A stretch of DNA of 64,000 bases from Serratia sp. M24T3 (GCF_000257645.1 NZ_AJHJ01000008.1:112499-176498); one strand, 5' to 3'; positions 33,881 to 42,631 are shown, numbered from the stretch's first letter. Made by a program: numbers and translations. The notes: generated by a model from the letters alone, not told the origin.

Positions 33881-35386
33881 ATGAAAGTATTACGATTGAG
33901 TTTGTTTTCACTGGCTTTATTGTCAAATGGTCTGTTTGCACAAACGCTTCCCGTAGCGCCGGCATGCAACAGTCAGGGACCGCAGGCTGATGGCTCGCAA
34001 GTCCTGTCGTGCTACCGTCAGCAGCTTGCACAGCAGCCCCTGGACTATTGGTTTGTCGATAACAAACAGGCGCCTCGCGAGTATCGCTATTTATTGAACA
34101 GTGTTTTACCTGCTCACTACCACATCGATCCGTCGAAACCTCCGGTGCAGGTCAACACCTATAAACTGAATTCACAATCCTGGTCGCCTGCCGGACTGGT
34201 CACGCCACAGAAATGGACCCACGACGTCAGCATTTACATTCCAAAGGATGTAAAAGGCACTACGGCTGTGCTTGCCATCGATATGACCCCGGATGTGATG
34301 ATTGATATCGCGCAGTCCACCAACACTATTGTGGTGTCACTGGACAATATCCCGTCCGTCGGCCTGATTTATGATAATGACAAGACGCCGCGTATCGAGG
34401 ACGACAGCATCGGGCGTAGTTTTGAATTATTCATGGATAACCCGGACCAGAGGCAAACACTGCCGCTGCACGTGCCGATGTCTGCGGCGATTTCCCAGAC
34501 CATCAGGCTTGCTCAGTTAGAACTCAAGCCATGGCACGTGGACAAGTTTATCGTGACCGGCGCTTCAAAACGCGGCTGGGCAAGCTGGCTGGCGGGAATT
34601 TCTGATCCGTCCGTGGTCGCTATTGTGCCGTTTGTTGCCGATATTTTGAATACCAAAGACATCATCAAGCACATGTATAAGACTTACGGTGGCAACTGGC
34701 CGATTGCGTTCAAGCCTTACTATGACCACAAAGTTGATCTCGACGTCGACAAACCGGCGTTTGACAAGCTGATGAAAATTGAGGATCCGCTACAGTATCG
34801 CGACAGCAGCGAAGCGTCACGTCTGGCTATTCCGAAATATATCGTCAATGCCAGCGGCGATGACTTCTTCCCGGCCGATGATTCGCATTATTATTACGAT
34901 CAGCTGCCTGGCGAAAAATCGATGCGCGTTGCGCCAAATAGCGACCATATGGGCATTGAGAAATTCATGCAAAGCTCGCTGGTGCCTTTCGTCAATCGTT
35001 ATCAGGACCATGTTGCACTGCCAACCGTGACGGTGGCGAAATCTGATGCAAATAATCCACAGCAGCGGCTGGTGACTTTCTCCGAGAAGCCGGTGAAAGT
35101 GGTGCAATGGACAGCGGTCAATACTGATTCCAGAGATTTCCGCTACAACTGTGGTATTCGCTACACCTCTGAACCGCTGACGGCCACCGAGGCAAACACG
35201 GTTAATTTGTCACTGGACTACAGTGGCGCAGGATGGCAGGCGAGATTTATTGAGGCGACCTTCGCCGATGGTTACGTGGCGACGACGCAGGTTTATATCA
35301 CGCCTGACGCTAAATATCCGGTGACGGCTCCGGCTTCCAAAGGCGGCAGTTGCCAGACTTTGCCAGGGCGCGCGCAGATTAATTAA
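33881..35386 (+). CDS. pqaA: PqaA-type PhoPQ-activated pathogenicity-related protein
   Basis: 501-residue secreted protein with a signal peptide (MKVLRLSLFSLALLSNGLFA, before QTLPVAPAC). The alpha/beta-hydrolase-like core contains VTGASKRGWASWLAGISDP, with Ser in GASKRG at the nucleophile position, and PKYIVNASGDDFFPADDSHY, with Asp, and NSDHMGIE, with His: a plausible Ser-Asp-His arrangement. The C-terminal domain (from about 385) is beta-rich. In Salmonella pqaA is activated by PhoP-PhoQ and affects defensin resistance and virulence; the reaction is not known to me. No clear PhoP box was found upstream. It is convergent with the second ycgZ copy. Confidence 0.85.
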   Translation: MKVLRLSLFSLALLSNGLFAQTLPVAPACNSQGPQADGSQVLSCYRQQLAQQPLDYWFVDNKQAPREYRYLLNSVLPAHYHIDPSKPPVQVNTYKLNSQSWSPAGLVTPQKWTHDVSIYIPKDVKGTTAVLAIDMTPDVMIDIAQSTNTIVVSLDNIPSVGLIYDNDKTPRIEDDSIGRSFELFMDNPDQRQTLPLHVPMSAAISQTIRLAQLELKPWHVDKFIVTGASKRGWASWLAGISDPSVVAIVPFVADILNTKDIIKHMYKTYGGNWPIAFKPYYDHKVDLDVDKPAFDKLMKIEDPLQYRDSSEASRLAIPKYIVNASGDDFFPADDSHYYYDQLPGEKSMRVAPNSDHMGIEKFMQSSLVPFVNRYQDHVALPTVTVAKSDANNPQQRLVTFSEKPVKVVQWTAVNTDSRDFRYNCGIRYTSEPLTATEANTVNLSLDYSGAGWQARFIEATFADGYVATTQVYITPDAKYPVTAPASKGGSCQTLPGRAQIN

Positions 35387-35473
35387 TGTGATTTATCCAG
35401 AGCCTGGACGTGACTTCATTTAAAAAGGGGGGCGTTATTCAGGTTCTGGAAACAATCAGGTAATTTCATTGAC

Positions 35474-35491
35474 CACGCAGCCCGCTGCGTG
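35474..35491. terminator. Stem-loop between convergent pqaA and ycgZ-like genes
   Basis: CACGCAG cccg CTGCGTG, a 7-bp GC-rich stem about 90 bases after pqaA and 33 after the ycgZ-like stop. No T run in either direction, so it is a weak or factor-assisted terminator at best. Confidence 0.45.
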
Positions 35492-35523
35492 TGTCATTGA
35501 AAATAGGGGCGTTTTGAGAAGGA

Positions 35524-35769
35524 TTATAATTCGCTTTTAAGCACCACAAGAATCAACTGTTCAAAATGCTTAACATCTTCGGCACTGGCTGCCAGCTCAA
35601 TTCGACCTACCAACTTTTTCAAAATCTCTCTACGATTAAGATTCTCACCGGCTCGTAAAATTTCGACCACAATCTGACCCATGGTCTCATCCTGCGAAAG
35701 AGCAGGGACGTTATTGAGCAGGAAAAGAGCATCACCCATCTTAGATTTTGAAAATTCACTCTGACGCAT
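35524..35769 (-). CDS. YcgZ-like connector protein, second copy
   Basis: 81-residue paralogue of the YcgZ protein at 21.2 kb: MRQSEFSKSKMGDAL, then SQDETMGQIVVEILRAGENL, where the block DETMGQIVVE-LRAG is identical in both, followed by IELAASAEDVKHFEQL. ATG 35769 has AAGGAAG seven bases upstream; a TTG 18 bases earlier is less likely. Unlike the first copy it has no ymgA or ariR partners. Its upstream DNA repeats two blocks seen before the first copy, so gene and promoter were probably duplicated together and diverged. It is expected to answer to the same regulator. Confidence 0.82.
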   Translation of the reverse strand: MRQSEFSKSKMGDALFLLNNVPALSQDETMGQIVVEILRAGENLNRREILKKLVGRIELAASAEDVKHFEQLILVVLKSEL

Positions 35770-35820
35770 AAGGGCTTCCTTGTTCAAAATTTAATAGTTA
35801 ACGCCTAAATGCGCCAATAT

Positions 35821-35894
35821 AAAGTTATACAACTAATGTTACTTGTACAAGTATCATAACCGCCACCTTATGATTTTTTGTGCAAAAGGTGCTA
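35821..35894 (-). promoter_or_regulatory. Conserved promoter/operator of the second ycgZ copy
   Basis: Minus strand ACTTGTACAAGT (a 12-bp palindrome) followed by AACATTAG and TTGTATAACTTT; TTGTAC and TATAAC are 15 bp apart. The upstream block TTTTGTGCAAAAGGTGCTA (plus strand, 35876-35894) matches the one at 21.58 kb in all but one base. Conservation of both blocks and their spacing at two paralogous genes argues for function. Confidence 0.7.
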
Positions 35895-36069
35895 TGTGCC
35901 GCGATTCGTTTTCGAGTGTACTCTTAATTATTACTTTCCTAACTATTTTAATTTTTCCTATGTTGATGCTTTAACGGCAAAGTCAGGAAACGCCGAGTAG
36001 ATTGTCACGACGATGCCGATAATCAAAAAACCGCGAGAACTAGGGCCATCAGTGTCAGCAACGAGTTAA

Positions 36070-36300
36070 TTATCGCACGGTATATCCGCCATCTACCGGC
36101 AAAGCGTGACCGATAATAAAACTGGAGGCCGGGCTACAAAGCCAAATAACGGCATCAGCAACTTCTTCGGCACGACCCAGACGGCGCATTGGGACTTCCT
36201 TCATCATTTCCGCCATGGCATAGGCTTTTGCCGCCGCAAGCCCCATACCCGAGGCAGCTCCTGTCACCAGAGCGACCTGATTTTCAAAATTGAGTTTCAT
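36070..36300 (-). pseudogene. SDR oxidoreductase with a large in-frame internal deletion
   Basis: A 76-codon frame fusing the two ends of a short-chain dehydrogenase. The start MKLNFENQVALVTGAASGMG has the TGxxxGxG dinucleotide motif. After AAAKAYA it jumps to the C-terminal end: MAEMMKEVPMRRLGRAEEVA, then AVIWLCSPASSFIIGHALPV and DGGYTVR. About 170 residues, including NNAG, the catalytic Ser, Tyr and Lys, are missing with the frame kept. The product, if made, has no catalytic site. It has a clean start and stop, so the deletion is recent or the peptide is tolerated. Confidence 0.8.
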
Positions 36301-36518
36301 GGTTATTCCTTACGATAGTTTTTCGATAAAATGATTTATTAATGCATTAGTTTGCCGACTTCCCTTTTTATAACCGGGAGGTTTTAATAGCGTGATATTT
36401 AAATGATTGATAACGCATTGTAAAAAGCGTCAATGGGGAATTAATATAGCACTGCAGTTTGATTATTATTAGGAGCTGTTAATGAATGGAATTATTAACC
36501 CCGTGCAATAATACCGCT

Positions 36519-37418
36519 TTATTCACGCTGATAACGTAAAGCATCAATAACAATACGCATCGCTTTAGATGCCTGGCGTCGACTGGAATAAAATATATGT
36601 AACCCCTCGCAATAGGGCGTCCAGTCCTCGAGCATCAGCACTAATTTTCCCTGTTTAATTTCATCCTCGACCAGATCCTCGGGAACTTGCGCTATGCCAT
36701 AACCATCAATAGCCGCTTCGACCACTTGCACCACGGTGTTGAATACCACCTGGCCGTCGACTCTGGCCCGGACTTCTTTGCCGTCTCTTTTAAACTCCCA
36801 GACGTAAAAGCCGCCATGGCTTGGAAGCCGCAGATTAATACAGCGGTGTTTGGCCAGTTGGTAAGGTGTTTCAGGGATGCCATGGGTATGTAAATATTCA
36901 GGAGAAGCGACGGCGACAAATCGTATATCTGGACCAATACGCAACGAAATCATGCCGTTAGTGACTTGTTCACCCAGCCTGACGCCCGCATCATAGCGAT
37001 TAGCGACAATATCGGTTAAACCGTAGTCGTTAATCAACTCAACGTTAATTTCTGGATATTCCTTGAGAACGTTCGACAGTTTTGGCCATAGAACTCTCTG
37101 GATAGAGTAGTCGGTGGCTGAAATCCTGATATTCCCTGCGGGTTTGTCCAGCGCATCGCCAATCGAGGCAATTTCGCTGCTGATTTCTTCAAAACGTGGA
37201 GCCAGGTTATCCAGCAACCGCTGGCCTACTTCCGTAGGGGAAACGCTGCGGGTGGTTCTGGTCAGCAACCGGACACCCAGACTTGACTCAAGACCACGGA
37301 TAGTATGGCTCAGCGCCGACTGTGAGACGCCAAGCTGTGCAGCGGCGCGAGTGAAGCTTTTTTCCCGAGCAACCGTGACAAATGCGACATAGTCATTCAG
37401 GTTATCGCGTGATTTCAT
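36519..37418 (-). CDS. LysR-family regulator
   Basis: 299-residue LysR regulator of the DsdC/YafC-like group with the common N-terminus DYVAFVTVAREKSFTRAAAQ and LGVSQSALSHTIRGLESSLG (winged helix). RTTRSVSPTEVGQRLL ends the DNA-binding part. The effector domain reads VRLGEQVTNGMISLRIGPDI, FVAVASPEYL. AAGGAAATAA precedes the ATG. It is followed upstream by the CMD gene on the same strand (58 bases), and beyond that, divergent, by aldo-keto reductase and alcohol dehydrogenase genes. It likely regulates that set of reductases; regulators of this kind next to such enzymes often respond to electrophiles. Confidence 0.87.
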   Translation of the reverse strand: MKSRDNLNDYVAFVTVAREKSFTRAAAQLGVSQSALSHTIRGLESSLGVRLLTRTTRSVSPTEVGQRLLDNLAPRFEEISSEIASIGDALDKPAGNIRISATDYSIQRVLWPKLSNVLKEYPEINVELINDYGLTDIVANRYDAGVRLGEQVTNGMISLRIGPDIRFVAVASPEYLHTHGIPETPYQLAKHRCINLRLPSHGGFYVWEFKRDGKEVRARVDGQVVFNTVVQVVEAAIDGYGIAQVPEDLVEDEIKQGKLVLMLEDWTPYCEGLHIFYSSRRQASKAMRIVIDALRYQRE

Positions 37419-37475
37419 TTATTTCCTTAAAACTGCTAATGCCGTGGCCTTTGAGTTTGATTATAGAAGTTTGTT

Positions 37476-38180
37476 TCAGCGGGACTCAAAAACCTGTTTG
37501 AAAACCGGTAATGCCGAAAAGACATTTGGCCAGCCCGCGTAGAAAGCGAGTTGAGTCAATGCTTCCCCTGCCTGAGGCTGAGTAAGGCCGTTGTCCATTG
37601 CTTTATTTAGATGAAATGTAATTTGCGCGACCTGACCGTTAGCCACCAAAGCGCAAACAGTTACCAGGCTGCGATCGCGAGGTGCCAGATCCGGGCGCAG
37701 CCATAGATCGTTAAATACTGCATCAGTAGTGAACTGCACCACGCCTTGGGAAACTGCCTCGAAATTACTGCTCACATGTTGGGCGCGCTGATCTTCAGCA
37801 TGCGGGTTGATTGGCAAAGGTACAATGTCACTGCCCGGTAACTCACTGATGATAATGCCTCTTTCCTCAAAAACTTGCTGAACTGATTGCGCAGCGGCAG
37901 TGGCATTGCCCCAGCCTGCATAGAATGCAAGGTGGCTAATTATCTCAGAGATTTCAGCCGGTTTGACCCCATTATCCAGTGCCAGATGAATATGATTAGC
38001 CTGTTCGACACTGTGGTTGCGGGAAATAACCACGGCTAGCGTGATTAGGCTTCTGTCGCGTGGAGAAAGCCCGCTTCTGTTCCACAAATTTTTCGCCAGG
38101 GTGTTCTCGGTATACATTGCCAGCGAAGGCAACGTTATCTCGGTAACTGACGAATAAGTTTTTAAAGAGGTATTTTTCAT
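37476..38180 (-). CDS. Tandem carboxymuconolactone-decarboxylase-like protein
   Basis: 234 residues made of two CMD/AhpD-fold units (about 15-110 and 130-230). Each has the helix pair RSGLSPRDRSLITLAVVISR ... NGVKPAEISEIISHLAFYAG and RPDLAPRDRSLVTVCALVAN ... NGLTQPQAGEALTQLAFYAG. The CxxC of AhpD is absent; this fits the YurZ/CMD branch rather than peroxidase partners. The reaction is unknown. ATG 38180 with AGGTG upstream is chosen over a TTG at 38213. It diverges from the aldo-keto reductase gene and probably forms a unit with the LysR gene. Confidence 0.83.
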   Translation of the reverse strand: MKNTSLKTYSSVTEITLPSLAMYTENTLAKNLWNRSGLSPRDRSLITLAVVISRNHSVEQANHIHLALDNGVKPAEISEIISHLAFYAGWGNATAAAQSVQQVFEERGIIISELPGSDIVPLPINPHAEDQRAQHVSSNFEAVSQGVVQFTTDAVFNDLWLRPDLAPRDRSLVTVCALVANGQVAQITFHLNKAMDNGLTQPQAGEALTQLAFYAGWPNVFSALPVFKQVFESR

Positions 38181-38486
38181 GGCCTGCACCTGAGTAATGA
38201 ATTCATGATGCAATAATACCTGCCGGATTTAATAATATTAATGCATGAATATTGCATACACTTATGAGGGATTTTCATTAGTTTGGTTTCTGCTGGATCT
38301 TATTTTTAACTATGAAGAGATTCCATTAATGAATCCTTCTCATATATCTATTCACGATTAGCTATTTATCTATCTTTCTCTGAGTGCCACTATTTATGAA
38401 TCAAACGACTAGCCAGCACTGATAAGCACTCTTGTTTAGTCATTATCGGTTAGAGGGTTTTTGTTTACACGTCGAGAGGAATCACT
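38181..38486. promoter_or_regulatory. Divergent control region, CMD versus aldo-keto reductase
   Basis: The 306-base gap holds ATGCA tgaatat TGCAT (38241-38257), a 5-7-5 inverted repeat of the size and T-N11-A shape bound by LysR proteins. It lies 60 bp upstream of the CMD start. It is a candidate site for the LysR protein encoded at 36519-37418. No small frame was seen. Confidence 0.42.
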
Positions 38487-39497
38487 ATGAATTATAAAAA
38501 CTTGGGTCGTAGCGGCTTGAAAGTTTCGCCACTTTGTCTGGGCGCCATGATGTTCGGTGGTGAAACCGATTTAGAAACCGCCAAACGTATTATTTCAAAA
38601 GCGGGCGAGCAAGGGGTTAACTTTATTGATACTGCCGACGTCTATCATGCCGGTAAATCCGAAGAGGTGGTTGGCAAAGCGGTAGCAACCCATCGCGATG
38701 ACTGGGTTATCGCCACCAAGTTTGGTTTTCCCTTTGCTGGTGGCCCAAACCAGGTCGGGCAGTCCAGAAAATGGATCCGTCAAAGTGTGGAAGGCAGTCT
38801 GAAAAGACTTGGCACCGATTATATTGATGTCCTGTATTTCCATCGTGCGCTTTTGGACCTCCCGCTGGAAGAAAGCGTCCGCTCGATGGGTGAACTCATT
38901 AATCAGGGCAAAATTCGTTATTACGGCGTGTCTAATTTCTCGGGCTGGCGGATTGCCGAGATGTGCCGTATCGCCGACCAGCTTGGCGTTGAGCGTCCGG
39001 TGGTTAGCGAACCGCTGTACAACATTGTGGATCGAAAATCTGAAGTCGAGCAGATCCCTTCTGCCGCCCATTACGGGCTGGGCGTGGTGCCTTACAGTCC
39101 GCTGGCGCGCGGCGTGCTGACCGGTAAATATAACGCTGAAACGGCTCCTCCGGCAGACAGCCGTGCCGGACGCGGTGATATGCGAATTCAGCAAACTGAA
39201 TGGCGCCAGGAGTCGATCGCCATTGCCCGAAAGATAGCGACCTACTCGGCCGATCGTGGCACCGATTCCATCGCCTTCGCTATTGCCTGGGTCTTGAATA
39301 ATCAGAATATTTCCTCGGCCATCGTTGGGCCACGCACTGAAGCGCACTGGGACAGTTACATGCGCTGCCTGGACTTTACACTGACGAAAGAAGATGAAGA
39401 GTTTGTTAACTCTCTGGTTGCACCGGGCCACGCCTCGACTCACGGCTATACTGATCCAGGCTATCCGGTCGAAGGCCGTAAACCCTTAAATGAATAA
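38487..39497 (+). CDS. Aldo/keto reductase
   Basis: 336-residue NADPH-dependent reductase with a TIM barrel. It starts MNYKNLGRSGLKVSPLCLGA. The catalytic tetrad is visible: Asp and Tyr in NFIDTADVYHAGKSEE (about residues 46-56), Lys in VIATKFGF, and His in DVLYFHRAL (about 118). The family signature YYGVSNFSGWRIAEM and the cofactor site IAWVLNNQNISSAIVGPRT are intact. It resembles YajO/IolS-type members that reduce aldehydes. Ribosome site GAGAGGAATCACT. It is followed by the alcohol dehydrogenase gene after 17 bases, so the two form an operon for aldehyde removal. Confidence 0.9.
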   Translation: MNYKNLGRSGLKVSPLCLGAMMFGGETDLETAKRIISKAGEQGVNFIDTADVYHAGKSEEVVGKAVATHRDDWVIATKFGFPFAGGPNQVGQSRKWIRQSVEGSLKRLGTDYIDVLYFHRALLDLPLEESVRSMGELINQGKIRYYGVSNFSGWRIAEMCRIADQLGVERPVVSEPLYNIVDRKSEVEQIPSAAHYGLGVVPYSPLARGVLTGKYNAETAPPADSRAGRGDMRIQQTEWRQESIAIARKIATYSADRGTDSIAFAIAWVLNNQNISSAIVGPRTEAHWDSYMRCLDFTLTKEDEEFVNSLVAPGHASTHGYTDPGYPVEGRKPLNE

Positions 39498-39514
39498 ACC
39501 GAGGAATTTCAACA

Positions 39515-40561
39515 ATGTTGACTAAAGGTTACGCCGCACTTAAAGCAGGTGAAAAGCTTGCTCCTTTCACCTTTGAACGTCGCGATCTGCGCGATAACGA
39601 CGTAGCAATGGAAGTTCTCTACTGTGGCGTTTGCCACTCTGACTTGCATCAGGCGCGCAACGACTGGGGCGTCGGGATGTTCCCGATGGTACCTGGCCAT
39701 GAAATTGTCGGAAAAGTCACCGCCGTTGGTCATGGTGTGAAAAATACCAAGGTCGGCGATGTGGTGGCGGTGGGCTGCATGGTCGATTCCTGTCAGGAGT
39801 GCGATCAGTGCCGGCACGGCGAAGAGCAATACTGTCGTGAGGGCATGACGCCAACCTATGCCGGGCAGGATCGTTTAACCAAGGAGATAACGCAGGGCGG
39901 TTACTCTAAGCATCTGATTGCGCGTGAGGAATTTATTCTCCGCGTGCCGGATACGCTGGATTATTCTCGCGTTGCGCCGTTGTTATGTGCGGGCATTACC
40001 ACCTATTCGCCATTGCGTACCTGGGGCATTGGTCCTGAAAGCCGCGTGGCCGTTGTCGGGCTGGGTGGATTGGGGCATATGGCGGTTAAACTCGCCGAAG
40101 GTCTTGGCGCCAGAGTTACCGTTATTGGCCGTTCTGCAGCCAAAGCCAAAGACGCCAAAGAGCTGGGTGCCGATGATTACCTGGTTTCAACCGATGCCGC
40201 TGCAATGAAAAAAGCGCAAAACTGCTTTGATTTTATTATCGATACTATCCCGGTACAGCACGACGTTTCACCGTATATGCCGCTGCTGGATATCGACGGT
40301 ACTATGGTGATGGTTGGCCAGATTGGCCCGATCGACGAGCAGCCAACGATGCCGATGGTATTTGGCCGTCGCCGTTTGGCCGGTTCACTGATTGGCGGAA
40401 TTGCCGAAACTCAGGAGTTGCTGGATTTCTGTGGCAGAAAAAATATCCTGCCAGAGTGTGAAGTGATTAATATCGATGAAATCAACGAGGCGTTTGAACG
40501 CATGGAGAAATCTGATGTGCGCTACCGTTTTGTGATTGATATGGCCTCCCTCAAAGCGTAA
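39515..40561 (+). CDS. Zinc alcohol dehydrogenase, YahK/cinnamyl type
   Basis: 348-residue NADP-dependent medium-chain dehydrogenase. Catalytic zinc ligands lie in CGVCHSDLHQ (Cys near 37), GHEIVG (His-Glu near 60) and the Cys in LLCAGITTYSPL. Structural zinc is held by CQECDQC-x7-C (about 91-105). The Rossmann motif GLGGLGHMAVKLAEGLGA follows. The layout and FVIDMASL ending parallel E. coli YahK, a broad aldehyde reductase. It is second in an operon with the aldo-keto reductase and is followed by a terminator. Confidence 0.9.
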   Translation: MLTKGYAALKAGEKLAPFTFERRDLRDNDVAMEVLYCGVCHSDLHQARNDWGVGMFPMVPGHEIVGKVTAVGHGVKNTKVGDVVAVGCMVDSCQECDQCRHGEEQYCREGMTPTYAGQDRLTKEITQGGYSKHLIAREEFILRVPDTLDYSRVAPLLCAGITTYSPLRTWGIGPESRVAVVGLGGLGHMAVKLAEGLGARVTVIGRSAAKAKDAKELGADDYLVSTDAAAMKKAQNCFDFIIDTIPVQHDVSPYMPLLDIDGTMVMVGQIGPIDEQPTMPMVFGRRRLAGSLIGGIAETQELLDFCGRKNILPECEVINIDEINEAFERMEKSDVRYRFVIDMASLKA

Positions 40562-40568
40562 TTATCAC

Positions 40569-40604
40569 AAAAACCGGTTTTGAATAATCAACGCCGGTTT
40601 TTTT
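40569..40604 (+). terminator. Terminator after the alcohol dehydrogenase gene
   Basis: AAAACCGG (16-base loop) CCGGTTTT with a run of seven T, eight bases past the stop. Confidence 0.78.
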
Positions 40605-40641
40605 ATGAAATTACTGCGCTAAAAAATATTTTCTCCCGACC

Positions 40642-40667
40642 GCAACCTTTACTTTGTTGCCATCGAA
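40642..40667 (+). promoter_or_regulatory. Candidate ECF-sigma promoter of the peroxiredoxin operon
   Basis: GCAACC (40642-40647), 16 bases, CGAA (40664-40667). An AAC-type -35 and a CG-starting -10 are typical of ECF sigma factors, and the motif is close to what I recall for sigma-F of Caulobacter (GTAACC ... CGAA). It lies about 50 bases before the peroxiredoxin start, and the fourth gene of the same run encodes an NrsF-type anti-sigma. Only one copy is seen in the window. Confidence 0.5.
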
Positions 40668-40721
40668 CCTATGGTTAAGGTCATCAGGCGATATCGCCTG
40701 CCTCACAATGGAGAAAAGATA

Positions 40722-41285
40722 ATGCGTATGAAAAGCACCCTTGGCACGTTGGCTGTTGCAGCCGTTCTTGGTTTAAGTTTGCCTGTGACTTCCGCGTTTG
40801 CCGCATTGCAGGTTGGTGAGAAAGCCCCTGATTTCCAGCTTAAAGCCGCTCTGGCCGGTAAGCCGACCACCTTCTCTTTAGATAAAGCGTTGCAGAAAGG
40901 GCCGGTTGTGCTGTATTTCTTCCCGGCGGCTTTTAGCGCAGGTTGTACCATTGAAGCCCACGATTTCGCCGAAGCCACCGCAGATTTTGACAAGCAGGGC
41001 GCAACGGTGATTGGCGTTACTGCCGGAAACGTCGACCAAATCGCTAAATTCTCCCAGCTCGAATGTCGCGATAAATTTACTGTCGCTGCTGATCCAGGCG
41101 CTAAAGTTGCCGCAGAATACAAAAATACCATGCAGGCGAAAGGCAATACCCTGTCCGACCGAACTTCTTATGTCATTGCCCCGGACGGCAAAATCCTGCT
41201 GAGCTATACCGATAAAAACCCGGATGCCCATATCCAGAAAGCATTAGACGCCGTGAAAAAATACCGTCAGGCCAACCCGGCTTAA
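40722..41285 (+). CDS. Periplasmic peroxiredoxin (AhpC/TSA, Bcp-like)
   Basis: 187-residue thiol peroxidase with a Sec signal peptide (MRMKSTLGTLAVAAVLGLSL, cut after SAFA). The mature part starts LQVGEKAPDFQLKAALAGKP. The peroxidatic Cys is in FSAGCTIEAHDFAEA (about residue 75) and a second Cys in SQLECRDKFTV (about 112) could be the resolving one, with R in SDRTSYVI. It reduces peroxides in the periplasm, so it needs reducing power from outside the compartment; the DsbD-like protein encoded 23 bases downstream is the obvious donor. ATG 40722 is preceded by GGAGAAAAGATA and gives a proper signal peptide, unlike the longer frame from 40671. Confidence 0.86.
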   Translation: MRMKSTLGTLAVAAVLGLSLPVTSAFAALQVGEKAPDFQLKAALAGKPTTFSLDKALQKGPVVLYFFPAAFSAGCTIEAHDFAEATADFDKQGATVIGVTAGNVDQIAKFSQLECRDKFTVAADPGAKVAAEYKNTMQAKGNTLSDRTSYVIAPDGKILLSYTDKNPDAHIQKALDAVKKYRQANPA

Positions 41286-41308
41286 CCCATTGATTAAGTA
41301 GGTTTAAT

Positions 41309-42547
41309 ATGCTGACTGCCATTGCAGCCGCCTTTTTGGGTGGCATTATTCTTAATCTAATGCCGTGCGTGTTTCCGGTGATATCGCTCAAAGCACTGAG
41401 TCTGATTCGCCATCACGACAAGCCTGCACAGGCCAGAGCCGAAGGTCTGGCATTTCTGGTGGGTGTTGTGGTGACCATGTTTGTGCTGGCGGGCATATTG
41501 CTGCTGGCACGGTCGGGCGGGGCGGCAGTCGGCTGGGGCTTCCAATTACAGTCACCGGTAGTGATCGCAGTGCTGATTCTCGTGATGCTGGCATCGGCGC
41601 TGAATTTGTTCGGCTTGTTTGAAGTCGGACTTTCGGTGCAAAAGGTCGGCGAAGTCGGCGGCGGTCGTGGCGGTTTGACCGGTTCGGCGTTGACCGGCGC
41701 GCTGGCAATAGTTGTCGCTACCCCTTGTAGCGCACCGTTTATGGCAAGCGCGGTAGGCTATGCATTAACTCAACCGCCGGTTGTCAGTCTGGTTATCTTT
41801 ATTGCACTGGCCATTGGTTTCGCGGCACCGTTTACACTGATTTCGTTTTTCCCGGTACTGGCTCGGATATTACCTGCGCCCGGTGCCTGGATGGTGACCT
41901 TGAAGCACGGGCTGGCTTTCCCAATGTTGGGGGCGGTCGCCTGGCTCATCTGGGTGCTTGAACGTCAGGGCGGATCCATCGCCCTTGCTGCCATTCTGGC
42001 CTGTTGTATCCTGCTCAGTTTTGCTGCCTGGCTGTATGGCATGGCGCAAAAACGCCGTATGATGGGCAGACGTCATTGGGCTTTGCACATCGCCACCGTG
42101 GTTTTCGCGTTACTGATTGTGCCGCCGTTGGTCAATCTCAAAACCTTCGCAGGTGCGCCAGAGATGGCGGAAACCAGCGTCGCCGCAGCACCTGTAGCCT
42201 GGTCGCCGCAAAATGTTGACGCAATTAAAGGCCAGGGCAAGCCAATTTTCGTCGACTTTACAGCCTCCTGGTGCATTACCTGTCAGGTAAACGAACATAC
42301 CTCGCTGTCAACGCAGGCAGTAAAAACGGCAATGGCGCGCACCAACACGATTTATATGATTGCGGATTCAACCAAGTACAATCCTGATGTCGAACAGGCG
42401 TTGAGTGATTTTGGCCGGGGTGGTTTGCCGCTGTATGTGGTGTATCCAGCGAACGGCGGAAAACCGGTGGTATTGCCACAAGTACTGACTCCGGGGATTG
42501 TTATCAGCGCTTTGGACAAGGCCTCTGAACCTGAGAAAAAAACGTGA
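41309..42547 (+). CDS. DsbD-like thiol reductant carrier lacking the N-terminal domain
   Basis: 412-residue inner-membrane protein. It consists of the DsbD beta (membrane) and gamma (thioredoxin-like) parts only. The membrane domain starts at once (MLTAIAAAFLGGIILNLMPC), with the paired Cys in NLMPCVFPV (about 19) and VATPCSAPFM (about 139). After eight segments the periplasmic thioredoxin-like domain has CxxC in ASWCITCQ (about 330). The periplasmic alpha domain that DsbD uses to hand electrons to DsbC/DsbG is missing, so the gamma domain probably delivers them straight to the peroxiredoxin encoded upstream. This is comparable to CcdA/ScsB-type systems. Second gene of a four-gene run with an ECF sigma and its anti-sigma. 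Confidence 0.86.
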   Translation: MLTAIAAAFLGGIILNLMPCVFPVISLKALSLIRHHDKPAQARAEGLAFLVGVVVTMFVLAGILLLARSGGAAVGWGFQLQSPVVIAVLILVMLASALNLFGLFEVGLSVQKVGEVGGGRGGLTGSALTGALAIVVATPCSAPFMASAVGYALTQPPVVSLVIFIALAIGFAAPFTLISFFPVLARILPAPGAWMVTLKHGLAFPMLGAVAWLIWVLERQGGSIALAAILACCILLSFAAWLYGMAQKRRMMGRRHWALHIATVVFALLIVPPLVNLKTFAGAPEMAETSVAAAPVAWSPQNVDAIKGQGKPIFVDFTASWCITCQVNEHTSLSTQAVKTAMARTNTIYMIADSTKYNPDVEQALSDFGRGGLPLYVVYPANGGKPVVLPQVLTPGIVISALDKASEPEKKT

Positions 42548-42631
42548 AGAGATTGATTAATAAATCCTTTTACAACGCAGCTTGCCTATAAATTGAGTGC
42601 AAAACGTTGTTTAGGTTTATCAGGATAGGCG

